21,328 nt of DNA. Origin: a virus. The stretch covers positions 1 to 21,328 of the IMG/VR virus record IMGVR_UViG_3300030430_002663. One strand, 5' to 3'. The position numbers were made by a program, and so were the translations under genes. The notes below the pieces were generated by a model that was given only the letters and a program-made list of their open reading frames with translations, made no database searches and was not told the origin of the DNA. Shown here piece by piece: positions 8,087-16,031 of this stretch (position 1 is its first letter; each line of letters opens with the position of its first letter).

Positions 8087-11000
8087 TATTTTTAATACTC
8101 CTTTAAGAAAATCTTTTAGACGAGTGCTTGCTGATGAAAAACAGTTTATTGCAAGACAAGAAAAAATTGCAGAAGAACAAAACAGAGTTGGTTTTTTTGA
8201 TGCAGCACAAGCAGCGTTAGAAAAAGAAAATAGTTTGTATTGGTTTTTAAGTGGTTTGAATAAAGATGATTATGAAACAGATACATCTGACTGGCTTGAT
8301 GACAAAACATTTGATGAACTTACCGAAGGTTTACCAGAAGAAAGTTGGGATTATTTAGAAGAATCTGTCAATCTAAAACACGCAAAAGACCTTAGAGTAA
8401 AAGCATTAAAAAGTTTAGAGAATGAACAAACACTTCAATCATATGGATATGGTGGTGTTGCTTTACGAGTTGGTGCAGCTTTAACAGACCCATTAGCGAT
8501 AGGTGCAAGTGTTGTAACAGGTGGTGCATTAGGCCCAGCCATCTGGGGTTCAAAAGCGACCCGATTAGGAAATGCGTTTCGTGGTGCGTTAGGTGGTGCA
8601 ACAACAAATGCTGCTATTGAAGGATATCTTGTTAGCCAAGACCCAGTAAAAGACCCTTATGATATTTTGTATGGCACAGCAGCAGGATTGCTTCTTGGTG
8701 GTGCGTTTGGCGGTTTGGCAAAAACAGCACAGCCAGATTTAGAAGATGCAATAGTTGGTTTGAAAAAAGCAACAGAAAATGCACAAGTTATTGATTATGC
8801 AGAACAAATGAGAAGACAGTTTGGAGATGACCCACAAGTGCAAAATTTACTTGGCTCTACTGCATTATCTACAGGTATGAACAGATGGGCAGATGATATT
8901 CAAATACCCAATATGGCTACAAAAAAAGATTTTGATAGTTTAGAAAATGCTCCTTTTTCTATAGGCAATCTTCTAATCAGATTTGATATGGTTGGCAGGA
9001 TGAAACAAAGTTTGTTGAATACGGTCAGAAAAGCAGCATCTTTATTTGGTGAAGATGGTGTTGGTTTTAACAGAAACAATGCAACTATGTCACCGACAGC
9101 AGATATTAAAAGAACCATTCTTTATAATACAGAAAGAGGAAAAGTAGCAGAAGTATTTAATCCTGCTGTAAAACAGCAAGCAAAAATAGATGGTGTGAAT
9201 ATTGTTCAAAGAAATTTTACAAGCTATAGACAAAGATTCGCAGAACAGGTGGCAGACCAAATTGAAAATCCAAGAGCAGATGTTTCAGATGCTGTAAAAA
9301 AAGCAGCTAATGTAATATCCTTATCGTTCAGAGAACTTTTAAGAAGAGCAAAAGCGGCTGGTGTAAAAGGATTTGAGTCAATACCAGAAAACTTAAGATA
9401 CTTTACCCACCTCTGGCAACCATTTAAATTTAAAGAATTTTCTGTAACTTACGGTGAGCAGAACGTAGTAAAATTATTAAAACAATCTTTATTGAACGCA
9501 GATACAGATTTAACAGATGAGTTAGCTGAAAATATTGCTACTGGAATGGTAAGAAAAATTAAAAAATCAGAGTTTGGAAAAGACTCTGGATTGGCTCGAA
9601 TATTTACAACAGATGAAAAAGATATTTTAAAAGACATTTTAGTTGAAGAAGAAATACTGACAGAAGACCAGGCACAAAGACTTATAAATCTGTTTGGAAG
9701 AACACCTCTTGGAGAACCAGCAAGAGCTAAAAGAAGATTAAAAATTGATGTAGATGCAGAACTTGCGCTCCCTGATGGAAATATTCTTCGTGTAAAAGAT
9801 TTGATGAACAGAGACGCAGAACAAGTATATGATACCTATGCACAACAATTATCTGGACGTATTGCACTTGCAGAAATTGGTATTAAATCAGAAGATGATT
9901 TCAGACAACTAAAAAGAAATATTGACGCTGAAGCCAAAGAAAAAGGCTTAGAAGAGGAAGCAAAAAAACAAATAGAAAGTTTGGAAATACTGCATGATTT
10001 GTTGCTGGGAAGAAACCCATCATCTGCACCCCTTAATGCTAAAGCAGGAAGTAAAACTGCACGAGTAGCAAGATTAATTGCTGATTACAATTTTATAAGA
10101 TTAATGAATCAAGTAGGATTTGCACAAGTTGCAGAGCTTGGAAACATTATCACTCTTGGCGGTGTAAGAGGTTTAGCACAAGTGATTCCTGAGTTTGGCT
10201 CTTTGATACGAAGAACAAAAAATGGGGAATTACAAGACCAAGTTGCAAGAGATATTGTTAATTTTTTGGGTGTTGGTAATGAACGTGCTATTAACCAAGC
10301 ATTTAATCGCTTTGATCCTGTTGAAAATTATGTATCACAAAACACTACTTTAGTTGATAAAACAATCGAAGGTGCTATCTCCTTTCTTCAACCTCTCAAA
10401 AGGGTTACAGCAGATATATCAGGAATGGCCCCAATAACACTAATGTTAGAACGTGCTGCTGCACGAACTGCCATGCAAAACATAACCGATGCGGCATTTA
10501 AATCAACAAAGATTTCAGCTAAACGATTAGCTGGTCTTGGTTTAGATGAAGATATGGCTGATAGAGTTTACAATCAAATCCGAGAACATGCTGTTACTGT
10601 AAAATCACCTTTTTTCAGGAATCAAAAACTACGACAAACAAACATGGAAGAGTGGACAGATACAGAAGCAAGAGATGCGTTTACCGTTGCCGTTGTTAGA
10701 ATGACAAGAAGAAGCATACAGCAAAATGATTTAGGTAATTTAAATAAATATATGACAGGAACAATGGGTAAACTCATTATTCAGTTTAGAACTTTTATGA
10801 TTGTATCCTGGACAAAACAAACTTTACATGGTTTGACAGTAAGAGATTTACAGGCAGCGCAAGCATTTGCTGCTGTAACCATGTTTGCTGGAGCTTCGTA
10901 TGTAGCTCAAACACATCTTAATTCTTTAGGAAGAGATGATAAAAATCAATTTCTAGAAGAAAGATTAAATCCTTTAGAAATAGCAAAAGCAGCGTTTCAA

Positions 11001-11321
11001 AGAAGTAGTTATGCTTCATTAATTCCTGCTGCTGTTGATACAGGCATGCTTTTTTACACAACAGAACCTGTGTTTGCATATGGAAGAACAACAGGGTTAG
11101 CTTCAAATTTAATTAATGGAATACCATCTGTTGATTTAGCAAACAAACTTAGTAAAGCAGTTTTAGGTGGGAGTAGAGCTATATTAAACGATGATTTTCA
11201 ATGGTCAAAATCACATCAAAGAGCTTTAAATTCATCTTTGTTTTTGCAAAATGCTATTGGTGTAAGGAACGCATTTCAAAAACTTGTTGACATTGCACCA
11301 GAATCACAAAGGGTAGAGTAA
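8079..11321 (+). CDS. Internal virion protein D-like (T7 gp16-like), no transglycosylase domain seen
   Basis: A 1080-residue protein; T7 gp16 has 1318. Alanine/glycine-rich hydrophobic stretches at about residues 125-155, 165-185 and 195-215 (GGVALRVGAALTDPLAIGAS and the GTAAGLLLGGAFGGLA block) match the membrane-active part of gp16-like proteins. A conserved C-terminal region has NQVGFAQVAELGNIITLGG and MGKLIIQFRTFMIVSWTKQ. The N-terminal lytic transglycosylase domain of T7 gp16, with its Glu-containing SLT motif, is not visible. The first 120 residues are charged helix. The product should be ejected into the cell envelope at the start of infection. AAGG lies eight bases before the ATG. Confidence 0.8.
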   Translation: MNDIFNTPLRKSFRRVLADEKQFIARQEKIAEEQNRVGFFDAAQAALEKENSLYWFLSGLNKDDYETDTSDWLDDKTFDELTEGLPEESWDYLEESVNLKHAKDLRVKALKSLENEQTLQSYGYGGVALRVGAALTDPLAIGASVVTGGALGPAIWGSKATRLGNAFRGALGGATTNAAIEGYLVSQDPVKDPYDILYGTAAGLLLGGAFGGLAKTAQPDLEDAIVGLKKATENAQVIDYAEQMRRQFGDDPQVQNLLGSTALSTGMNRWADDIQIPNMATKKDFDSLENAPFSIGNLLIRFDMVGRMKQSLLNTVRKAASLFGEDGVGFNRNNATMSPTADIKRTILYNTERGKVAEVFNPAVKQQAKIDGVNIVQRNFTSYRQRFAEQVADQIENPRADVSDAVKKAANVISLSFRELLRRAKAAGVKGFESIPENLRYFTHLWQPFKFKEFSVTYGEQNVVKLLKQSLLNADTDLTDELAENIATGMVRKIKKSEFGKDSGLARIFTTDEKDILKDILVEEEILTEDQAQRLINLFGRTPLGEPARAKRRLKIDVDAELALPDGNILRVKDLMNRDAEQVYDTYAQQLSGRIALAEIGIKSEDDFRQLKRNIDAEAKEKGLEEEAKKQIESLEILHDLLLGRNPSSAPLNAKAGSKTARVARLIADYNFIRLMNQVGFAQVAELGNIITLGGVRGLAQVIPEFGSLIRRTKNGELQDQVARDIVNFLGVGNERAINQAFNRFDPVENYVSQNTTLVDKTIEGAISFLQPLKRVTADISGMAPITLMLERAAARTAMQNITDAAFKSTKISAKRLAGLGLDEDMADRVYNQIREHAVTVKSPFFRNQKLRQTNMEEWTDTEARDAFTVAVVRMTRRSIQQNDLGNLNKYMTGTMGKLIIQFRTFMIVSWTKQTLHGLTVRDLQAAQAFAAVTMFAGASYVAQTHLNSLGRDDKNQFLEERLNPLEIAKAAFQRSSYASLIPAAVDTGMLFYTTEPVFAYGRTTGLASNLINGIPSVDLANKLSKAVLGGSRAILNDDFQWSKSHQRALNSSLFLQNAIGVRNAFQKLVDIAPESQRVE

Positions 11322-11324
11322 TAC

Positions 11325-11353
11325 TTTATTGACCAATAAAAATAAGGTATAAG
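11325..11353 (+). promoter_or_regulatory. Palindrome and possible promoter before the tail fibre genes
   Basis: The gap between the core and fibre genes holds TTTATTG-AC-CAATAAA (11325-11340), with perfect seven-base inverted arms, followed by TATAAG at 11348-11353. TTTATT at 11325-11330 is 17 bases from TATAAG but is a weak -35 match. TTGACC (11329-11334) is a better match but only 13 bases away. It could be a sigma-70 promoter, a promoter for a phage polymerase or an operator. Confidence 0.35.
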
Positions 11354-11372
11354 AAAGTAAGTAGGAGTAGAT

Positions 11373-12614
11373 ATGACAGTTAGTAGCACTACAACAAAAG
11401 TCAGCTATAGTGGTGATGGCACTACCTCTGCTTTTGCCTATAGCTTCAAAATATTTAATGATAGTGATTTAGTTGTTATTGTTCGTAACGACACAACTGG
11501 TGCTGAGACAACTAAAACAATTAACACCGATTATCTCGTGAGTAATGCTGGTGAGTCTGATGGTGGCACAGTTACCTTTAAGTTTGATACAGGCAACTCT
11601 GGCGATAGTAACTACGATACAACAGACAGAAGACCGCAAAGCGGTGAGACGGTGTTGTTAAAGCGTGTAATGACACTTACGCAAAACACAGACTATACAC
11701 CTAATGATAGCTTTCCAGCAGCAGCGCATGAGGAAGCACTAGATAAACTGACGTTTATTCAACAGCAACAGCAAGAAGAAATAGATAGAACATTTAAGTT
11801 TGCAGAGACAGATACAGGCACAATCACCATTCCAACATCTACTGAAAGAGCTAGTAAATATTTAGGGTTTGATACCAACGGTGATGTGATAGCAGTTGCT
11901 GGAACAGCCGATGTTACACCGATATCAACTTTTGCTGCTACAATTGTAGATGACACCAGCGCATCTGCGGTAAGAACAACACTCGGTCTAGGAAGTATTG
12001 CAGTAACAAGCACTATTACAGCTTCTGAGCTTGCGATTACAGGCAACGGAACGGCTGGACAAACTGTTATATCAGATGGCGATGGTACATTTAGTTTTAG
12101 AGATGGTTTTTCTTCTGGAATGGTAATACCTTTTGCTGGTACATCTGCTCCTACAGGGTTTTTGATGTGTGGTGGTCAGGCTGTAAACACATTTACCTAT
12201 AAAGATTTACACGCTGTTATATCCAATACCTATGGTGGCGATGCATATAATGCAGGTGTTACTGACCAGTCAGGCGCAACTACCACATTTAACTTGCCAG
12301 ACTTACAGGGCCGTGTGGTTGCTGGTAAAGATGATATGTCTGGCTCATCTGCTAACCGTTTAACTAACCAAACAGGTGGTTTGAATGGTGATACATTAGG
12401 TGCTACTGGTGGTTCAGAAACACATACATTAGATGTAACACAAATTCCTGCTCATACGCATGATTACAAAAAACACACCAGTTTGGGGGCATCAGGCACA
12501 GGGGGAAACGCACAATTAAGTCAAACAGATGCAGCAACCGAGTCAACTGGTGGTGGACAAGCACACAATAACGTACAACCAACAATTATCCTCAACTATA
12601 TTATAAAGACGTAA
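11373..12614 (+). CDS. Tail fibre 1: T7-type N-terminus with tail-collar C-terminus
   Basis: A 413-residue protein with AGGAG at 11363-11367. Residues 1-150 resemble the T7 gp17 N-terminal domain that binds the tail: YSGDGTTSAFAYSF near the start, ETVLLKRVMTLTQNTDY, and a helix ending EALDKLTFIQQQQQEEIDR. A short linker contains VRTTLGLGS, a fibre-type repeat. Residues 247-413 are a phage tail-collar domain: MVIPFAGTSAPTGFLMCGGQ, TFNLPDLQGRVVAGKDDM, IPAHTHDY and a C-terminal NNVQPTIILNYIIKT. Collar domains trimerise and lie at fibre tips. The protein probably binds a host receptor. Its N-terminus is paralogous to that of the next gene. Confidence 0.88.
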   Translation: MTVSSTTTKVSYSGDGTTSAFAYSFKIFNDSDLVVIVRNDTTGAETTKTINTDYLVSNAGESDGGTVTFKFDTGNSGDSNYDTTDRRPQSGETVLLKRVMTLTQNTDYTPNDSFPAAAHEEALDKLTFIQQQQQEEIDRTFKFAETDTGTITIPTSTERASKYLGFDTNGDVIAVAGTADVTPISTFAATIVDDTSASAVRTTLGLGSIAVTSTITASELAITGNGTAGQTVISDGDGTFSFRDGFSSGMVIPFAGTSAPTGFLMCGGQAVNTFTYKDLHAVISNTYGGDAYNAGVTDQSGATTTFNLPDLQGRVVAGKDDMSGSSANRLTNQTGGLNGDTLGATGGSETHTLDVTQIPAHTHDYKKHTSLGASGTGGNAQLSQTDAATESTGGGQAHNNVQPTIILNYIIKT

Positions 12615-12618
12615 AGCC

Positions 12619-13875
12619 ATGACAGTTACAACAACCACAACAACAAATACATATACAGGCGATGGTACAACCACCGCATTTAGTTTTACCTTCGAGATAC
12701 TAGAAACAACGGATATTAAAGTTATCGTTGTAACAACGGCTACAGGTGTAGAATCTGTAAGGTCTATCGGCACAGGAAGCACGAATTACGCTGTAACAGG
12801 CACTGGTAATGTAAATGGCGGTACAGTCACGTTTGTTACTGCGCCTACCGCAAGTGAAACCGTGTTTCTCATGCGTAATATGGAATTTACGCAGCCGACC
12901 GATTACAGAACCAATGACCCATTTCCAGCAGAAACACACGAAAATGCACTTGACCGCATGGCTTTGCAAATACAGCAAGTAAGCAGACGACTAGACCGAG
13001 CCTTACTCAGACCAGAATCAGATACCACATCTGGTGCATTGCCACATAACATAGACCTTAAAGGTGGTGTGTTAAAATTTAATTCAAGCAGTGGTGTGCC
13101 AGAAGCAGATAGTAGTCTGACAGATGTTGCTACTTCATCAGCAAATGGATTGATGTCGAGCAGTGATAAAGCAAAGCTAGATGGCATTGAAACAAGTGCT
13201 ACAACAGACCAGACAGCATCTGAAATATTAAGTTCTATCAAAACAGTAGATGGTGCATCATCAGGATTAGATGCAGATTTACTCGATGGTCAACAAGGAA
13301 GTTATTATCTAGATGCAAGTAACTTCTCAGGTCTTGGCACAGTGGCAACATTGAATGTCGGTATTGGAAACAATAATATACCAAAGTTTACATCAGGTGT
13401 TGTTGATAATGACTTTTTAAAAGTAGATGGCAGTGTAATTGAAGGTAGAAGTGCATCAGAGGTAGTAAGTGACTTAGGAGTAATTACGGCTGATAGCACA
13501 AACACGTTGACCAACAAAACTATTGATGCGTCACAACTATCAGGTACAGTCGCAAATGCAAGACTTGATGCACAACTGCAAGATGTAGCTGGTTTGGCGG
13601 TAACAGATGGCGGATTTATCGTAGGGGATGGGGCGAACTTTGTGCTTGAAACTGGTTCTACAGTGAGAACATCATTGGGTCTTGGTACAGCAGCTACATT
13701 AGATACAGGCATATCCAATACAAATGTGCCTAAGTTTACTAGTGGTGTAGTAGATGATGACTTCTTGCGTGTGGATGGTACAGCCATAGAAGGACGCTCT
13801 GCTTCTGAAGTTCTATCAGACATAGGTGGAATTACTACTGGAAAAGCCATAGCAATGGCTATTGTATTTGGATAA
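12619..13875 (+). CDS. Tail fibre 2: paralogous T7-type N-terminus with repeat shaft
   Basis: A 418-residue protein that starts four bases after fibre 1. Residues 1-135 repeat the N-terminal plan of fibre 1 (YTGDGTTTAFSFTFEI, a TVFLMRNMEFTQPTDY strand, ENALDRMALQIQQVSRRLDR). The shaft has KAKLDGIETSATTDQTASEI and LDADLLDGQQGSYY, motifs common in trimeric phage fibres. A 52-residue unit occurs at residues 239-290 and again at 355-406. The protein ends with GKAIAMAIVFG right after the second unit, so no separate tip domain is visible. The two proteins encoded next may supply the tip (inference). There is no strong ribosome binding site, so translation is probably coupled to fibre 1. Confidence 0.85.
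   Translation: MTVTTTTTTNTYTGDGTTTAFSFTFEILETTDIKVIVVTTATGVESVRSIGTGSTNYAVTGTGNVNGGTVTFVTAPTASETVFLMRNMEFTQPTDYRTNDPFPAETHENALDRMALQIQQVSRRLDRALLRPESDTTSGALPHNIDLKGGVLKFNSSSGVPEADSSLTDVATSSANGLMSSSDKAKLDGIETSATTDQTASEILSSIKTVDGASSGLDADLLDGQQGSYYLDASNFSGLGTVATLNVGIGNNNIPKFTSGVVDNDFLKVDGSVIEGRSASEVVSDLGVITADSTNTLTNKTIDASQLSGTVANARLDAQLQDVAGLAVTDGGFIVGDGANFVLETGSTVRTSLGLGTAATLDTGISNTNVPKFTSGVVDDDFLRVDGTAIEGRSASEVLSDIGGITTGKAIAMAIVFG
13333..13839 (+). repeat. Two diverged copies of a 52-residue fibre repeat
   Basis: Copy A (13333-13488) and copy B (13681-13836) each run from LGT-x-ATL to IT and share PKFTSGVV and IEGRSASEV. Hand alignment gives 39 identical residues of 52. The 192 bases between the copies contain related shaft sequence but not a third full unit. 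Confidence 0.8.
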
Positions 13876-13886
13876 AGGAGTAAAAT

Positions 13887-14246
13887 ATGGCTAATCCAAA
13901 CATAGTAAACGTAGCAACAATAAATGGAAAAGTTGCTGGTCAAGCAGTTGGCACTAGCATGGCAAGCATTGTAGATAATGCCGCTTCATCTGGTAAAATA
14001 TTTAAAATTAACAGTTTGATTGTTGCAAATATTGATGGAGTAAACAACGCATCTATTACCGCAAAAATTGTTATTGAGGGAAGTGATTTTCATATCGCTA
14101 ATACTTTACTGGTTCCAGCCGATGCAAGTATTGTTCTAATTTCAAAAGAAAGTTCTGTGTACTTAACAGAAAACTGTCAAATACAATTGCAAGCTAGTGC
14201 AACATCTGATTTACAAGCTGTTTGTTCTTACGAAGAGATTAGTTAA
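13887..14246 (+). CDS. Small virion structural protein, fibre-associated (unknown)
   Basis: A 119-residue beta-rich protein with a strong AAAGGAG ribosome binding site at 13874-13880. It begins MANPNIVNVATINGK and ends SATSDLQAVCSYEEIS, and its middle contains NSLIVANIDGVNNASITAKI. From memory, short proteins with this start and end occur next to tail fibre genes of marine phages. There is no membrane segment or enzyme motif. It may form a cap or bracket on the tail or fibre (inference). The stop is coupled to the next start (TAATG). Confidence 0.6.
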   Translation: MANPNIVNVATINGKVAGQAVGTSMASIVDNAASSGKIFKINSLIVANIDGVNNASITAKIVIEGSDFHIANTLLVPADASIVLISKESSVYLTENCQIQLQASATSDLQAVCSYEEIS

Positions 14247-15058
14247 TGTTTAAGAATGGTTCACTTATAGGCGTTCATAATGCAACTAGTTTAAGTGTAG
14301 CAAGTGGCATTTTTGATTTAAATTCTCACGCTGAACTTTCATCTGCCGCTCTTTTTCCTAGTTTTGGTAGATTTGGTACGCCAGACACAAATCATGTTCA
14401 TACTGCTTCTATAAATACTGCAACTTTTGCGCCAACTATTCATTACATCGAAACTCCGTCTAATGACGATGATAAAAATTATTCTGTCATGGACTTTAAT
14501 TTTACAAGTGGTTCAAACACTGCTCATACAGTTTATATCGGAAACAAAATACAAGGAAACCCAGATAATTTTCATAACGACCTTTGCGTTGGTGCAGTAC
14601 AAGTTATACAGGATGGCACTATAATTATGGCTAAAGGTGCGGCTAACTCTACAGGAATACAAACAACAATTACTACTAATATTACATCTACAGACCCAAC
14701 ATCTCAATCTTTTTTTGACTTGGCTACTGCTCAAACTGCTGGAAGGTGGAACATTGCAACTTTTACTGGTTCGAGCAGAACTGGGGCGGCAGACGGTATA
14801 TCATCTGATTTTCAAGATAGTACACTTATATTAGCAAATGCTGGTGAAGAAAATGTGGCACAAGAAGCTTCAACAAATTTTCTATACTGTGAAGCAACTG
14901 GTCAAACAATTGGTACAATTAAATGGATGAAGTTACCATCTGTAAATCTTGCTACAAGCACAGCTCACACACTGTCCATAGCGTATCATTTAGCGGTGCT
15001 GAGTGCTGGAGGTAATGATGACGAGGACGATGAAATTCTTATTTTTATAGAGAACTAA
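14246..15058 (+). CDS. Putative tail or fibre-tip protein, unknown family
   Basis: A 270-residue protein rich in Thr, Ser, Ala and Asn, with beta-strand-like segments such as HTVYIGNKIQGN, GAVQVIQDGTIIMAKGAA and TIGTIKWMKLP and no charged helices. It ends in an acidic tail with DDEDDEILIFIEN. The start is coupled to the previous gene by TAATG. It lies last in the adhesion module, just before the lysis genes, where a receptor-binding or fibre-tip protein is often found. I do not recognise the family and see no catalytic motif. The function is inferred from position. Confidence 0.45.
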   Translation: MFKNGSLIGVHNATSLSVASGIFDLNSHAELSSAALFPSFGRFGTPDTNHVHTASINTATFAPTIHYIETPSNDDDKNYSVMDFNFTSGSNTAHTVYIGNKIQGNPDNFHNDLCVGAVQVIQDGTIIMAKGAANSTGIQTTITTNITSTDPTSQSFFDLATAQTAGRWNIATFTGSSRTGAADGISSDFQDSTLILANAGEENVAQEASTNFLYCEATGQTIGTIKWMKLPSVNLATSTAHTLSIAYHLAVLSAGGNDDEDDEILIFIEN

Positions 15059-15226
15059 ATGGATAAATTAACAGCACATGAGATGATTTGCGAAGAACGT
15101 TATAGGGGTTTAGTTGAAAAACTAGAGGACATGAACAAACGTATGTGGCGTTTAGAGGGACTTACGATGGTATCAACACTGTGTGTTGTAGGAGCAGCCG
15201 TAACGGTTGTTACGCTGATAGTGTAA
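15059..15226 (+). CDS. Small one-helix membrane protein, holin-like
   Basis: A 55-residue protein in the short gap after the structural genes. Residues 1-34 are a charged helix (HEMICEERYRGLVEKLEDMN, then KRMWRLEG), and residues 36-55 are one hydrophobic segment ending the protein (VSTLCVVGAAVTVVTLIV). A charged helix followed by a C-terminal membrane helix is the plan of small XhlA-type proteins and some pinholins. The gene starts one base after the previous stop and its stop overlaps the next start (TAATG), so it belongs to the same translation-coupled set. A lysis role is inferred. Confidence 0.65.
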   Translation: MDKLTAHEMICEERYRGLVEKLEDMNKRMWRLEGLTMVSTLCVVGAAVTVVTLIV

Positions 15227-15705
15227 TGGTTGACCCAGTAAGTGCAATAGCGATAGCTGGTACTGCTTTCAATGCACTTAAAAGAGGTGTTTCCATAGGC
15301 AGAGATATTGAGTCTATGGGTAAAGATTTATCACGCTGGATGAGTGCTGTATCCGATATTGACCGCGCACACCATGAAGCAAAAAATCCCCCAATATTTA
15401 GAAAAATATTTAACGCTAAAAGTGTTGAAGAAGAAGCAATAGAATTATTCACTCAGAAGAAACAATTAGAAAATCAGAGAGATGAACTTCGTAAATTAAT
15501 TAGCAGTATGTGTGGCCCAAATGCTTGGCAAGAACTGCTGCGTATGGAAGCTGATATACGCAAACAACGCAAAGAAACATTGTATGCACAGAGAGAAGCC
15601 AGGAAACAATTTATAGAGTTTTTAAGTATTATCTTTCTTGTTTTAACAGTCGCTGGGTTTTTCTTATTTATTTTTTATCTTTGGCATAATAGAGGTTCAT
15701 TTTGA
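15226..15705 (+). CDS. Membrane-anchored coiled-coil protein of the lysis region
   Basis: A 159-residue protein. The frame is open further upstream, but the ATG at 15226 is preferred because it forms TAATG with the preceding gene. It opens with a moderately hydrophobic segment (VDPVSAIAIAGTAFNAL), continues as a charged helix from about residue 65 to 130 (QKKQLENQRDELRKLI, EARKQFIEF), and ends with one strong membrane helix (about 131-152, LSIIFLVLTVAGFFLFIFYL) and a short tail. The layout is the reverse of Rz-type spanins, whose membrane helix is N-terminal. It could be a holin partner or spanin-like envelope protein. No family is recognised with certainty. Confidence 0.65.
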   Translation: MVDPVSAIAIAGTAFNALKRGVSIGRDIESMGKDLSRWMSAVSDIDRAHHEAKNPPIFRKIFNAKSVEEEAIELFTQKKQLENQRDELRKLISSMCGPNAWQELLRMEADIRKQRKETLYAQREARKQFIEFLSIIFLVLTVAGFFLFIFYLWHNRGSF

Positions 15706-16031
15706 TACAGAAGAAATTAGAAAAAGATAGTAAATACAGTTACTTAGATGCCGATGGTGATGGGATTGTTGATGATGATGAAATGCGTTTACATGAAATG
15801 GAAATGCAAGATAAAAAAGAAAATGCACAACTACGAAAACTTACTGCACAAAGACGCATGGCAACAGCCGTGTTATGTTTTATGGCAATCTATACCTTGT
15901 TGATGTTCGCACCATTTATTCCAGATACACGCATCAAACTGCTAACCGACCTGTCAAACTTGCTATATATTACAGGCGGTGGTATCGTAGGAGCATACAT
16001 GGGTGTTTCCGCATGGATGAGTAAAAAATGA
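15702..16031 (+). CDS. Two-helix membrane protein with EF-hand calcium loop
   Basis: A 109-residue protein starting at TTG (15702), with AGAGG seven bases upstream and a four-base overlap with the previous stop. Residues 16-27 (DADGDGIVDDDE) are a textbook EF-hand loop, with acidic residues at loop positions 1, 3, 5 and 9, Gly at 6, Ile at 7 hidden in the fold and Glu at 12. A charged helix follows (28-52), then two membrane helices (about 53-73 and 84-106) joined by a short loop. It lies among holin-like genes and is probably a holin or holin regulator. Calcium binding follows from the motif; its use in lysis timing is inference. It overlaps the next gene by ATGA. Confidence 0.75.
   Translation: MIQKKLEKDSKYSYLDADGDGIVDDDEMRLHEMEMQDKKENAQLRKLTAQRRMATAVLCFMAIYTLLMFAPFIPDTRIKLLTDLSNLLYITGGGIVGAYMGVSAWMSKK

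Noticed and set aside
13333-13839. Repeats considered as a CRISPR array or mobile element ends.
   Set aside because: The units are coding, 52 codons long, diverged and separated by coding shaft sequence.
13305-13943. A 212-codon open frame on the minus strand opposite fibre 2.
   Set aside because: The frame is the antisense shadow of a repetitive Ser/Thr/Val-rich gene, has no recognisable domain and no good ribosome binding site.
15145-15225. In-frame upstream extension of the membrane protein starting at 15226.
   Set aside because: It lies inside the coding sequence of the 55-residue gene; the ATG at 15226 is coupled to that gene's stop by TAATG.
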